Below, piece by piece: positions 40,285 through 48,707 of a stretch of DNA of 64,000 nucleotides. Position numbers and translations under genes: made by a program. The stretch is from Allobosea sp. BK604 (lineage in GTDB: Bacteria; Pseudomonadota; Alphaproteobacteria; Rhizobiales; Beijerinckiaceae), in contig NZ_SLZF01000006.1 of assembly GCF_004341515.1 (NCBI RefSeq), positions 461,061 to 525,060 on the forward strand, read 5' to 3'. Under the pieces are notes generated by a model that was not told the origin of the DNA, did no database searches, and saw nothing but the letters and a program-made list of their open reading frames with translations. Position 1 is the stretch's first letter. Each line of letters opens with the position of its first letter.

Positions 40285-41514
40285 TCAGGCGTTGGCGACG
40301 CGCCAGGCGGCGCTGAGCAGGACATTGGCGCCCTTCACCATGTCCTCGTCGGTGCTGAACTCGGCCGGGTTGTGCGAGAGCCCGCCGATCGAGGGAATGA
40401 AGACCATCGCCGTTGGGCAGAGGCGCGACATCATCTGCGCGTCATGGCCGGCGCCTGAGATCATCCGCCGGATCGGCAGGCCAAGCTCCGTGGCGCTCGC
40501 CTCGACGCCGGCGATGAGCTCCTCGGCAAAGGGCGTCGCCGGGAAGCGGGCGAGATCGCGGAAGCCGATCTCGATGCCGTCGCGGGCGGAGAGTTCAACA
40601 CAGAACTTGCGCAAAGCGGCCTCCGCTTCGGCGAGCGGAGCATCCTTCGGATTGCGCAGGTCGAGCGACATCACCACGCGCTCGGGCACGACATTGACGT
40701 TGCCGGGCTCGACCCGGATGACGCCGGAATTCGCAAGCTGGCCGGGAATGGTCTTGGTCAGCTCGTTGGCGAAGATATTGATGCGCGCGGCGGCGAGGCC
40801 CGGGTCCTTGCGATAGGCCATCGGCGTCGTGCCGGCATGGCTGGGCCGGCCCTTCAGCGTCAGCTCGAGCCAGGTGATCGCCTGGATGCCGGTGACGGCG
40901 CCCAAACCCCCGCCCTCGCCTTCCAGCACCGGGCCCTGCTCGATATGGAGCTCGAGATAGGCATGAGCCTTGAGGAAGCCCGGCTGCTCCGGGCCGTGAT
41001 AGCCGATGCGGTCCAGCTCCGCGCCGAGCCCGACGCCCTCCGAATCGACCTCTGCGTGGGCCGCCTCGACGCTCATCCCGCCGGCCCAGACATAGGAGCC
41101 GAGCATGTCGGGATGGAAGCGGGCGCCTTCCTCGTTGGTGAAGGCGATCACGGCCATGTCGCGCTTCGGCGTGAGGCCGGCATCGCGCAGGGCCGCCAGC
41201 ACCTCGACGCCGGCGATGACGCCGAGCGCGCCGTCGAAGCGCCCACCCGTGCCGACCGTATCGATATGCGAGCCGAGGACGACCGCCGGCCCCGCCTGCT
41301 GGCCTTTCAGGATGCCGACGATATTGCCGATCGAATCGACCTTCACATCGAGCCCGAGCGCCTGTATCTGGCCGACCAGCCAGTCGCGCCCCTCCTTGTC
41401 CTCGTCGCTGAGCGCGAGCCGGCGGCAGCCGCCCTCCGGCGTCGCGCCGATCTTCGACAGCGCTTCCAGCCGCGAGACCAGCCTCGGGCCGTCGATCCGC
41501 AGGTTCGTGCTCAT
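40285..41514 (-). CDS. M20 family N-carbamoyl-L-amino acid hydrolase / allantoate amidohydrolase-like enzyme
   Basis: A 409-residue Zn-dependent hydrolase of the AllC/HyuC branch. Metal ligands are visible as His in VVLGSHIDTVGTGGRFDGAL (also the bridging Asp), Glu-Glu in AFTNEEGARF, His in LELHIEQGPVLE and His in GGLSHNPAEF. The branch includes L-carbamoylase, beta-ureidopropionase and allantoate amidohydrolase, all of which remove carbamoyl groups. With the D-carbamoylase in the same cluster, both enantiomers of an N-carbamoyl amino acid could be opened. A purine role is less likely because no allantoin genes are present. Confidence 0.9.
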   Translation of the reverse strand: MSTNLRIDGPRLVSRLEALSKIGATPEGGCRRLALSDEDKEGRDWLVGQIQALGLDVKVDSIGNIVGILKGQQAGPAVVLGSHIDTVGTGGRFDGALGVIAGVEVLAALRDAGLTPKRDMAVIAFTNEEGARFHPDMLGSYVWAGGMSVEAAHAEVDSEGVGLGAELDRIGYHGPEQPGFLKAHAYLELHIEQGPVLEGEGGGLGAVTGIQAITWLELTLKGRPSHAGTTPMAYRKDPGLAAARINIFANELTKTIPGQLANSGVIRVEPGNVNVVPERVVMSLDLRNPKDAPLAEAEAALRKFCVELSARDGIEIGFRDLARFPATPFAEELIAGVEASATELGLPIRRMISGAGHDAQMMSRLCPTAMVFIPSIGGLSHNPAEFSTDEDMVKGANVLLSAAWRVANA

Positions 41515-41577
41515 TCGTCAGCTCTCCGGTCAGGCATGGGCATCGTGTGCCGTCAAAGCACGAACGATGCCGTCCGC

Positions 41578-43041
41578 TCAGCCGGCAAGCAAGGCCGGCT
41601 TGCGCTTCTCAACCCAGCCGGTCGCGTCCTCATAGGCCTGGGCGAGCTCGAGCAGCAGACGCTCGGACTGGTTCGGCCCCCAGAGCTGCATGCCCATCGG
41701 CAGGCCCGCCGCGTTGAAGCCGACCGGGACGCTGAGCGCCGGACAGCCCGACATCGTCACCGGAACCACCACCTCCATCCAGCGATGGTAGGTATCCATG
41801 GCGCGGCCCGCGATCTCCCCGGGCCAATGCTGCTCGACCGCGAAGGGGAAGACCTGCGCGCTCGGCAGCACCAGGACATCGTAGCGCCCGAACAGGCCAT
41901 GGACATGCTGGTACCAGGCCGAGCGGATGTTCGAGGCCTTCATCACGTCGAAGGCCGAGAGCGTCAGCCCCTGCTCGACCTCCCAGCGCGCCTCGGGCTT
42001 GAGGAAGCCGCGCCGCGCCTCGTCTTCGTAGATCGGCCTGAGATTGGCGCCGACTTGCCAGGCGCGCAGCTTCGTCCAGGCCTGCCAGATGGTCTCGGGA
42101 TCGAAGCCGAGCGCGGCGTCCTCGACCTGCGCGCCCATATCCTCGAAAGCCGTCAATGCCGTACGGCAAAGCGCGAGGATGCCGTCCTCGATCGGCAGGT
42201 GGCCACCGAGATCGCCGAGCCAGCCGATGCGCAGGCCGGCGATGTCGCGGTTGAGATTGCCGAGGAAGATGGCCGGCTCGTCGCGAAGCGAGAGCGGCAC
42301 GCGCGGATCATAGCCGGACTGGACCGCAAGCAGCGCCGCGAGATCGCGGACCTTTCGCGCCATCGGACCGGCGACGCCCATTTGCGGAATGAAGACCTCC
42401 TCCGTGCCGGAGGGTACGCGGCCATAGGCCGGACGCAGGCCGAGCACATTGTTGAAGGCCGCCGGGTTGCGCAGCGAGCCGGCATGGTCCGAGCCGTCGG
42501 CGACCGGCAGCATGCGCAGGGCGAGCGCCACCGCCGCACCGCCGCTCGAACCGCCGGAGGTGCGCGACTGGTCATAGGCATTGCGGGTCGGCCCGAAGAC
42601 CGGGTTGTAGGTCTGCGAGCCGAGGCCGAATTCCGGTGTGTTGCTCTTGCCGATGATGATCGCGCCGGCCGCTTTCATGCGTGCGACGAAGATCGCGTCC
42701 GCCTCGGCGATCTGGTCCTTGAACAGCGGCGAGCCCTGCGTGGTGGCAAAGCCCTTGGCGGCGGCGAGATCCTTGATCGCCTGCGGGAAGCCGTGCATCC
42801 AGCCACGCGAGCGGCCGGCCGCGAGCTCGCGGTCGAGCTCCTCCGCTTCCTTGATCAGGTCGGCGCGATCGCGCAGGGCGACGAGCGCGTTGACGACGGG
42901 GTTCAGGTGCTCGATCTGGTCGAGATGGGCGGCCATCACCTCCGCGCAGGACAGGCTGCGGGCATGGATGGCGTGAGACAGGGCTACTGCATCCAGCGCG
43001 ACGATCGCGCTTCCGGCTGCATGGCCGTCCGGGTCAGGCAT
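41578..43041 (-). CDS. Amidase-signature family amidase (2)
   Basis: A 487-residue amidase-signature enzyme with the catalytic Lys in GFPQAIKDLAAAKGFAT, serines in SRTSGGSSGGAAVALAL and VADGSDHAGSLRNPAAFNNV. It is clearly different from the amidase at 38859 (other spacing and C-terminus), so the pair is not a tandem duplication. It is the first gene of the minus-strand cluster and diverges from a MATE exporter across 165 bases that probably contain both promoters. The start at 43041 (MPDPDGHAAG) is the only good ATG. Confidence 0.92.
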   Translation of the reverse strand: MPDPDGHAAGSAIVALDAVALSHAIHARSLSCAEVMAAHLDQIEHLNPVVNALVALRDRADLIKEAEELDRELAAGRSRGWMHGFPQAIKDLAAAKGFATTQGSPLFKDQIAEADAIFVARMKAAGAIIIGKSNTPEFGLGSQTYNPVFGPTRNAYDQSRTSGGSSGGAAVALALRMLPVADGSDHAGSLRNPAAFNNVLGLRPAYGRVPSGTEEVFIPQMGVAGPMARKVRDLAALLAVQSGYDPRVPLSLRDEPAIFLGNLNRDIAGLRIGWLGDLGGHLPIEDGILALCRTALTAFEDMGAQVEDAALGFDPETIWQAWTKLRAWQVGANLRPIYEDEARRGFLKPEARWEVEQGLTLSAFDVMKASNIRSAWYQHVHGLFGRYDVLVLPSAQVFPFAVEQHWPGEIAGRAMDTYHRWMEVVVPVTMSGCPALSVPVGFNAAGLPMGMQLWGPNQSERLLLELAQAYEDATGWVEKRKPALLAG

Positions 43042-43206
43042 GGTCGGTCGTCCTCAAGTCATGGCCGTTGTCGGCCGCGCGGTTGGTAGCACCGTTTGCG
43101 CGCGCCAGAGCCCTGCAATCGCGTCATGGCTAATGGCGGGCACTAAAACCGGACTGCACTTTTACTGGGCATGGTCTAGAAGCGACAGCCCAACTGCGAT
43201 CTTGCC

Positions 43207-44601
43207 ATGTCCGATCTCGCCCTCCCCGCCCGCATTGCGCAGCCCTGGCTCATAGAAGCCAAGGCCATGCTTGCGCTGAGCTGGCCGATGGTGCTGACCA
43301 ATGTCGCACAGACGGCGATGACCACGACCGATGTGCTGATGATGGGGCACCTGGGACCGGACGCCCTGGCGGCCGGTGCGCTCGGCGCCAATCTCTACAT
43401 GGCGGCGCTGGTCTTCGGCATCGGCGTGATGAGCGCGGTGACGCCGCTGCTCTCGATCGAGCTCGGCCGCAACCGCCATGCCGTGCGCGAAGTCAGGCGC
43501 ACCGTGCGCCAGGGGCTCTGGGCTGCGATCACGCTGGCCGGGCCGATGTGGCTCCTGCTCTGGCAGGCGGAAGCGATCCTGCGGCTGCTGGGCCAGGACC
43601 CAGCGCTCTCGTACGCGGCGACGGGCTATCTCCACACGCTGCAATGGGGCCTGCTGCCCTTCTTCGGCTATCTCGCCCTGCGCGGCTTCCTCGCTGCCCT
43701 GCAGCGACCGTTCTGGGCCTTCGTCGTGGTGTTGATCGCCGTCGCGTTCAACGCCCTGGCGAACTGGTGCCTGATGTTCGGCAAGCTCGGCTTTCCGGAG
43801 CTCGGCCTGCCCGGCTCGGGCGTCGCCACCAGCCTGTCCTCGGCCCTCATGCTGCTGGGCCTGATCATCGTGGTCAGCCTCGACCGCCGCTTCCGGCGTT
43901 TCCGCCTGTTCGGTCGCTTCTGGGTGGCGGACTGGCCGCGCTACCGCGCCTTCTGGCGGCTCGGACTGCCGATCGGCGTCACCGTCGCCTTCGAGGTTCT
44001 GATCTTCAGCGGCGCCGCCTTCCTGATGGGCCTGATCGGCGCGACCTCGCTTGCCGCCCATGCGATCGCGATCCAGATCGCCTCGCTCACCTTCATGGTG
44101 CCGCTCGGCATCGGTCAGGCCGGCACGGTGCGTGTCGGACGCGCTTTCGGCGCCGGCGACCGCGGCGGCATCGCGCGGGCCGGTGCGACGGCGCTCACCC
44201 TCTCGACCGCCTTCATGACGCTGATGGCGCTGATCATGTTCCTCGCGCCGCAGTTCCTTGTCCGCCCCTTCCTCGACGCCGGGAAGCAGGGCGCCGAGGC
44301 GGTGGCCGGGCTCGCCATGCATTTCCTGGTCTTCGCCGCGATCTTCCAGATCGCCGACGGCGCGCAGGTCGTGGGCGCGAGCATCCTGCGCGGGCTCGGC
44401 GACACGCGGGTGCCGATGATCCTCGCCGGCATCGGCTACTGGGGCATCGGATTGCCGCTCTCGGCGACGCTCGGCCTGTGGACGCCGCTTGCCGGCAGCG
44501 GCATCTGGATCGGACTCGCGATCGGGCTTTCGGTCGTGGCTGTGCTGATGCTCTGGCGCTGGCGGAGGCGCGAGCAGCTGGGCTTGATCAAACTAGTCTA
44601 A
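43207..44601 (+). CDS. MATE family efflux transporter (NorM-like)
   Basis: A 464-residue membrane protein with about twelve helices in two MatE halves, starting with LSWPMVLTNVAQTAMTTTDV, the typical first helix. The second half includes EVLIFSGAAFLMGLIGATSL. MATE proteins export cationic drugs, dyes or metabolites in exchange for sodium or protons. It diverges from amidase 2, so it could export a product of the catabolic cluster, but it may be unrelated. Start ATG at 43207. Confidence 0.93.
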   Translation: MSDLALPARIAQPWLIEAKAMLALSWPMVLTNVAQTAMTTTDVLMMGHLGPDALAAGALGANLYMAALVFGIGVMSAVTPLLSIELGRNRHAVREVRRTVRQGLWAAITLAGPMWLLLWQAEAILRLLGQDPALSYAATGYLHTLQWGLLPFFGYLALRGFLAALQRPFWAFVVVLIAVAFNALANWCLMFGKLGFPELGLPGSGVATSLSSALMLLGLIIVVSLDRRFRRFRLFGRFWVADWPRYRAFWRLGLPIGVTVAFEVLIFSGAAFLMGLIGATSLAAHAIAIQIASLTFMVPLGIGQAGTVRVGRAFGAGDRGGIARAGATALTLSTAFMTLMALIMFLAPQFLVRPFLDAGKQGAEAVAGLAMHFLVFAAIFQIADGAQVVGASILRGLGDTRVPMILAGIGYWGIGLPLSATLGLWTPLAGSGIWIGLAIGLSVVAVLMLWRWRRREQLGLIKLV

Positions 44602-44733
44602 TTCGAACTTAGTAGCTGCCCGGCTCAACCTCTGATAAGCTGACCGTCCGCAGCATTGCACGGAAGCGCGTAGTCAGGCTCGCGCCAGCATGAGCCGCCA
44701 CGCGCCTTCCGTTCGCATCGACGGGGGTGGGGC

Positions 44734-45144
44734 GTGACTCCACGTGAGACAGAACTCATCAGGGAAAGCTTCGCGCATCTGCATCGCCGCAAGGCCGAGA
44801 CCGCCAAGCTGTTCTACGACCGTCTCTTCGCCATCGCGCCCGAGACCCGCTCCCTGTTCACGACCGACATTTCCGCGCAGGGCGCCAAGCTGATGGAGAC
44901 CTTCTCCGTCGCGCTCGCGACGCTCAACGATCGCGAGGGGCTGGACATCCTGCTGCGGCGCCTCGGCCGCAACCACAGGAGCTTCGGCGTCGAGGACAGG
45001 CACTATGCCAAGGCCTGCGAGGCGTTGATCTGGACGATCAAGACCTCGCTCGGCTCGCGCTACACGCCCGAGATCGAGGGTGCCTGGCAGGCGCTGTACG
45101 ACCATATGGCGAGGGTGATGATCGAGGCTTCACCCGCGCCCTGA
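44734..45144 (+). CDS. Single-domain globin
   Basis: A 136-residue globin-fold protein resembling the haem domain of flavohaemoglobins but without the reductase part. RKAETAKLFYDRLFAIAPET matches helices A-C and LGRNHRSFGVEDRHYAK holds the probable proximal His of helix F. Such proteins bind oxygen or nitric oxide. The start is GTG at 44734, after the purine-rich ACGGGGGTGGGG. It is convergent with the chemoreceptor gene, with only 18 bases between the stops. Confidence 0.85.
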   Translation: MTPRETELIRESFAHLHRRKAETAKLFYDRLFAIAPETRSLFTTDISAQGAKLMETFSVALATLNDREGLDILLRRLGRNHRSFGVEDRHYAKACEALIWTIKTSLGSRYTPEIEGAWQALYDHMARVMIEASPAP

Positions 45145-45162
45145 CGGCAACGCCGCTTCTGT

Positions 45163-47220
45163 TCAGAATTCCTCCCAGCCCGCATCGGCGTCCCGGCTGT
45201 TGGCGACCTTCCGCGCCGGCGGGCGCGGCGCGGCCACCTTCGACTGGGTGAAGGCGGCCTCGGCAAGCTGGCGCAGCGCGGCCGGCGTCCGGTCGTTGGT
45301 GACGATCTGCGGACGGGCGACGGGCGCGGCCTCGTGCTCGTGCCCTGTCTTGAACGCGGCGACGAGGGTGTTGAGCTCGCCGATGCGGGAGGAGAGGGAA
45401 GCGGCCGAGGCGGCGGACTGCTCGGCCAGCGCCGCGTTCTGCTGGGTCATCTCGTCGAGATGGGCGACGGCCTGGCTCATCTCGTCGATGCCGTTGGCCT
45501 GCTCGCCGGACGCCGTCGAGATGTCAGCGATGGTGGCGGCGACCTTCTGCGAGGCCTGCAGGATCTCGGTCAGCGCGGCGCCGGCCTGGCGCACCAGGGT
45601 GACGCCCTCGTTGACCTCGGCATTGGACGAGGAGATCAGGGCCGAGATGTCCTTGGCCGCCTCGCCCGAGCGCTGGGCGAGCGTGCGCACCTCGGAGGCG
45701 ACGACGGCAAAGCCCTTGCCGGCATCGCCGGCGCGGGCCGCCTCGACCGCCGCGTTGAGCGCCAGCAGGTTGGTCTGGAAGGCGATGTCGTCGATCACCC
45801 GGATGATGTCGGAGATCTTCTTCGAGGCGCTCTCGATCCGGGCCATGGCCTCGACGGCCTGGCCGGCAATGGCGCCGCCCTGCTCGGCCGCGCGCATCGC
45901 CTCGCCCGAGATGGTCGAGGCCTGTTTCGAGGCCTGGGCGCTCGCCTTGACGGAAGCCGCGAGCTCCTCGGTGGTGGCGGCGGTCTCCTCGAGCGAGGAG
46001 GCCTGCTCCTCGGTGCGCTTGGAGAGATCGTCGGCGCCGAGATTGATCTCGCGGGCGGCGAGGCCGACATCGGAGGCGGTGACCTGGATGGTGCGCACCG
46101 TGGCGGAGAGGCGGTCGACGGTCTCGTTGATCGCGTCCTTGAGATTGGCGAAGCGGCCGCGATAGCCGGTCTCGATCCGGCTGGTCAGGTCGCCGGCGGC
46201 GACGGCCTGGAGGGCCTCGGCAAATTCGGTGGTGGCGCTGTCGACGACGGCGTTGATCTCGTTGATGCCGGCGATCAGCTGCTGCATCTGCTGGTCGGCA
46301 TCCTCGATCTGCAGCCGTGCCGAGAAATCGCCCGCCGCAGCCGCAGCGACGACCTCGCCCACATCCGTCACGACCAGCGCCATGCTCTCGGCCTGGCGGA
46401 TTCGGCGTGCCGTGCTTTCGCGTTCCTCGGCCTGGAGAATCGCGACCTGCTCGGTGCTCTGGCGCAGCACGGCGACGGCGCGCGCCATGGTGCCGATCTC
46501 ATCCTTGCGGGCGACATGCGGGACCTCGACCTGCGTTTCGCCGGCCGTGAGCCGCTCCATGATCTTGCCGAGATCGACCAGCGGCCGAGCGATCGAGCGC
46601 TGGGCGAAAAGCAGCGCCGTGGCGAGCGAGGCCGCAAGCGCCGCAAGCAGCACGCCGGGAAGAATCCACTCGATCTGCTTGGTGAAGGCCGCGGCCTCGT
46701 CGCCGAGCGCATTGCCGGCATCCTCGTTGCGCTTGACGAAGGCGACGAGGAAATCGTTCAGCGCCTTGCGGTTCGCACGGTTCTGATCGTTGTTGCCCTG
46801 CGCATTGGCGGCGGCGCTCGAGACCTCGCGGCCGAGCCGGATGGTCTCGGTGCGGAAGGCGATGAAATCCTCGACCGCCTTCTCGATCTGGCCCATGCGG
46901 TCGTGCTCGCTCGGCGGCACCAGCCGCTTCAGGTCCACGACCAGCTTGCGCATCTGCGGAAAGCGCGCCTCCGCGCCCTTCGCATAGCCATCGAGTTCCT
47001 GCGGCTTGGCCGCCATGTAGATGCCACGCGATTCCATGACGACGCCGACCACGTGCGAGTTGAGCCGCTCGGTGAAGAGCGCGATGTCGCCCTGCGTGCT
47101 CGAGCGCGTGTTCAGGTCATTGGCCTTCCACAGCGCGTAGAGGCTTAGGCCCGCCGAGGCGATGGCGCCGCCGGCGATGATGGCCAGCATGGCCAGGATC
47201 TTCATGCGAATGGATGTCAT
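45163..47220 (-). CDS. Methyl-accepting chemotaxis protein with C-terminal CheR-binding-type pentapeptide
   Basis: A 685-residue transmembrane chemoreceptor. It has a first helix (about 7-29), a periplasmic all-helical sensor (about 30-170), a second helix (LPGVLLAALAASLATALLFA), then HAMP and a second HAMP-like segment (about 300-350, with AVAAGDLTSRIETGYRGRF). The signalling hairpin tip is near 480-510 (IDDIAFQTNLLALNAAVEAA). The protein ends in GWEEF, which fits the x-aromatic-x-x-aromatic pattern of pentapeptides that tether CheR/CheB. No che genes are nearby, so it must signal through a pathway encoded elsewhere. Confidence 0.95.
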   Translation of the reverse strand: MTSIRMKILAMLAIIAGGAIASAGLSLYALWKANDLNTRSSTQGDIALFTERLNSHVVGVVMESRGIYMAAKPQELDGYAKGAEARFPQMRKLVVDLKRLVPPSEHDRMGQIEKAVEDFIAFRTETIRLGREVSSAAANAQGNNDQNRANRKALNDFLVAFVKRNEDAGNALGDEAAAFTKQIEWILPGVLLAALAASLATALLFAQRSIARPLVDLGKIMERLTAGETQVEVPHVARKDEIGTMARAVAVLRQSTEQVAILQAEERESTARRIRQAESMALVVTDVGEVVAAAAAGDFSARLQIEDADQQMQQLIAGINEINAVVDSATTEFAEALQAVAAGDLTSRIETGYRGRFANLKDAINETVDRLSATVRTIQVTASDVGLAAREINLGADDLSKRTEEQASSLEETAATTEELAASVKASAQASKQASTISGEAMRAAEQGGAIAGQAVEAMARIESASKKISDIIRVIDDIAFQTNLLALNAAVEAARAGDAGKGFAVVASEVRTLAQRSGEAAKDISALISSSNAEVNEGVTLVRQAGAALTEILQASQKVAATIADISTASGEQANGIDEMSQAVAHLDEMTQQNAALAEQSAASAASLSSRIGELNTLVAAFKTGHEHEAAPVARPQIVTNDRTPAALRQLAEAAFTQSKVAAPRPPARKVANSRDADAGWEEF

Positions 47221-47774
47221 CGGTTTGCCCCCCCGGGCTTATATCGCGGGGAACCGGCAACGCTGGAGCGCGCCGACTGCCGGCCGTATTGAGGAATGGA
47301 CAGGCATAGGCAGGACCGCACGCCCTGCGGCAGGGCGGTCAAAGCGTCGGGACGGGAGCCTCGGATCACGCCATTTCGCCATGCAGCCCGCGAAACCCAG
47401 TCGAGATCTTGCGGCGCATGGCTCAGCGGAAAATCCAAGCTCACCCCCTGACGCCTGGTAATTCCTTCCTGAGCCGATTAAAATTTTACTTAAATTTCCT
47501 CCGAACTGACCGCGAAATGTGCATTTCGCGATGTTTCTGATAGAATTTTTCGCAGCTCATCCCGCCTTGCGATGGATGAAGCTCCACGCAAGCTGGCGAT
47601 GACTACGCTGTTGCCGATTGGGCACAGATTTCCGCCGCCATATTTTCGCCATGTCGTATTCACCTCGCGGCCACGTGATCCGCCTTGAAGCGATTGACGA
47701 CGACGCGACCGGAACCAAGTGCCTGTCCGGTCGTTGACTGCCCCGCAAGACCTGAAGACGTGCGAGCTCCATAC
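47221..47774. other. 554-base non-coding region with an unusual AT-rich stretch
   Basis: This is the divergent space between the chemoreceptor and an L,D-transpeptidase gene. Bases about 47462-47550 are much richer in A and T than the surroundings and contain a perfect 9-2-9 palindrome. The small reading frames here overlap without ribosome sites, so I see no gene. Confidence 0.55.
47511..47530. promoter_or_regulatory. 20-bp perfect inverted repeat, possible operator
   Basis: CGCGAAATG and CATTTCGCG flank a TG centre. There is no T run after it, so a protein-binding site is likelier than a terminator. It lies about 290 bases from the chemoreceptor start and 245 from the transpeptidase start. 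Confidence 0.5.
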
Positions 47775-48524
47775 ATGTCCCCCGCCCTGCCGACCTTTCG
47801 CCGCCTGCTGACCCGCCTGGCCATCCTGCTGATCCCGCTCGCCCTCGCGGCCTGCGTCAGCGCCCGCCCGCAGCCCTACGAGGTCTCGGCCGCCCGCTTC
47901 CACCCCAATGCGGCGGCGATGGCGATGTATGCCGAGATGCCGGAGGAGGCGCACCCGCTGCCGGCGACCGATATCTCCGAGGTCAATCCACGCTTCCTGC
48001 GCCAGGAGGTCTCATACCCGACGCGCGAGCAACCCGGCACGATCGTCGTCGACACCAATAACCGCTATCTCTACCTCGTCCGCGAGGGCGGCCAGGCCAT
48101 CCGCTACGGCATCGGCGTGGGCAAGCAGGGCATGTCCTGGCGCGGCCGCGCCACGGTCGGCCGCAAGGGCTCCTGGCCGCGCTGGACCCCAACCGCGGAC
48201 ATGATCAAGCGCGATCCGGAGAAGAACGGCCCCTGGGCCGGCGGCATGGCTGGTGGCCTCGACAACCCGCTCGGCGCCCGCGCGCTCTACCTCTACCAGG
48301 GCAATCGCGACACGATGTACCGCATCCACGGCACGACCGAGCCGTGGTCGATCGGCAAGGCGGTCTCCAGCGGCTGCATCCGGATGTTCAACCAGGACAT
48401 CATCGATCTGCACAGCCGCGTACCGGTCGGCACCCCCGTGCTCGTCCTCAACCGCGACCCGCTGCTGAAGCTCTCGCCGGAGGAAGCGACCGACGAGTTC
48501 GGCGAAGATCCCGAGATGTACTGA
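47775..48524 (+). CDS. L,D-transpeptidase (YkuD domain) lipoprotein
   Basis: A 249-residue protein with a lipoprotein signal ending LALAAC. The YkuD catalytic domain (about 95-235) carries His185 (RIHGTTEPWSIG) and the nucleophile Cys201 in SSGCIRM. Such enzymes make 3-3 cross-links in peptidoglycan or attach proteins to it, a major mode of wall cross-linking in polar-growing Hyphomicrobiales. I chose the ATG at 47775 because it gives the intact signal. A related enzyme lies at 52201-52998. Confidence 0.92.
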   Translation: MSPALPTFRRLLTRLAILLIPLALAACVSARPQPYEVSAARFHPNAAAMAMYAEMPEEAHPLPATDISEVNPRFLRQEVSYPTREQPGTIVVDTNNRYLYLVREGGQAIRYGIGVGKQGMSWRGRATVGRKGSWPRWTPTADMIKRDPEKNGPWAGGMAGGLDNPLGARALYLYQGNRDTMYRIHGTTEPWSIGKAVSSGCIRMFNQDIIDLHSRVPVGTPVLVLNRDPLLKLSPEEATDEFGEDPEMY

Positions 48525-48707
48525 CGCATCGACGGACGGCCGCCGCCGGCGCAGCCGTCATCGCAACGACATCGACGCGCATCACCACGCAAGCAGGCGC
48601 GGTGGTGCGCGTCGCGTTTTGCCGGGGCCTGCAAATTGCGATAGGCGGTGCCGCGGCAAGGCCCGGCACAGCTCCGCTTCGGGCCTGAGACAGAGAAAGA
48701 CCGCCCC

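Noticed and set aside
40837..43089. 750-residue plus-strand frame opposite the M20 hydrolase and amidase 2
   Set aside because: Antisense to two clear enzymes, with low-complexity Arg/Ala/Asp content and no motifs.
47490..47954. 154-residue minus-strand frame in the chemoreceptor-transpeptidase gap
   Set aside because: It runs antisense into the transpeptidase signal peptide, lacks a ribosome site and crosses the AT-rich island without coding character.
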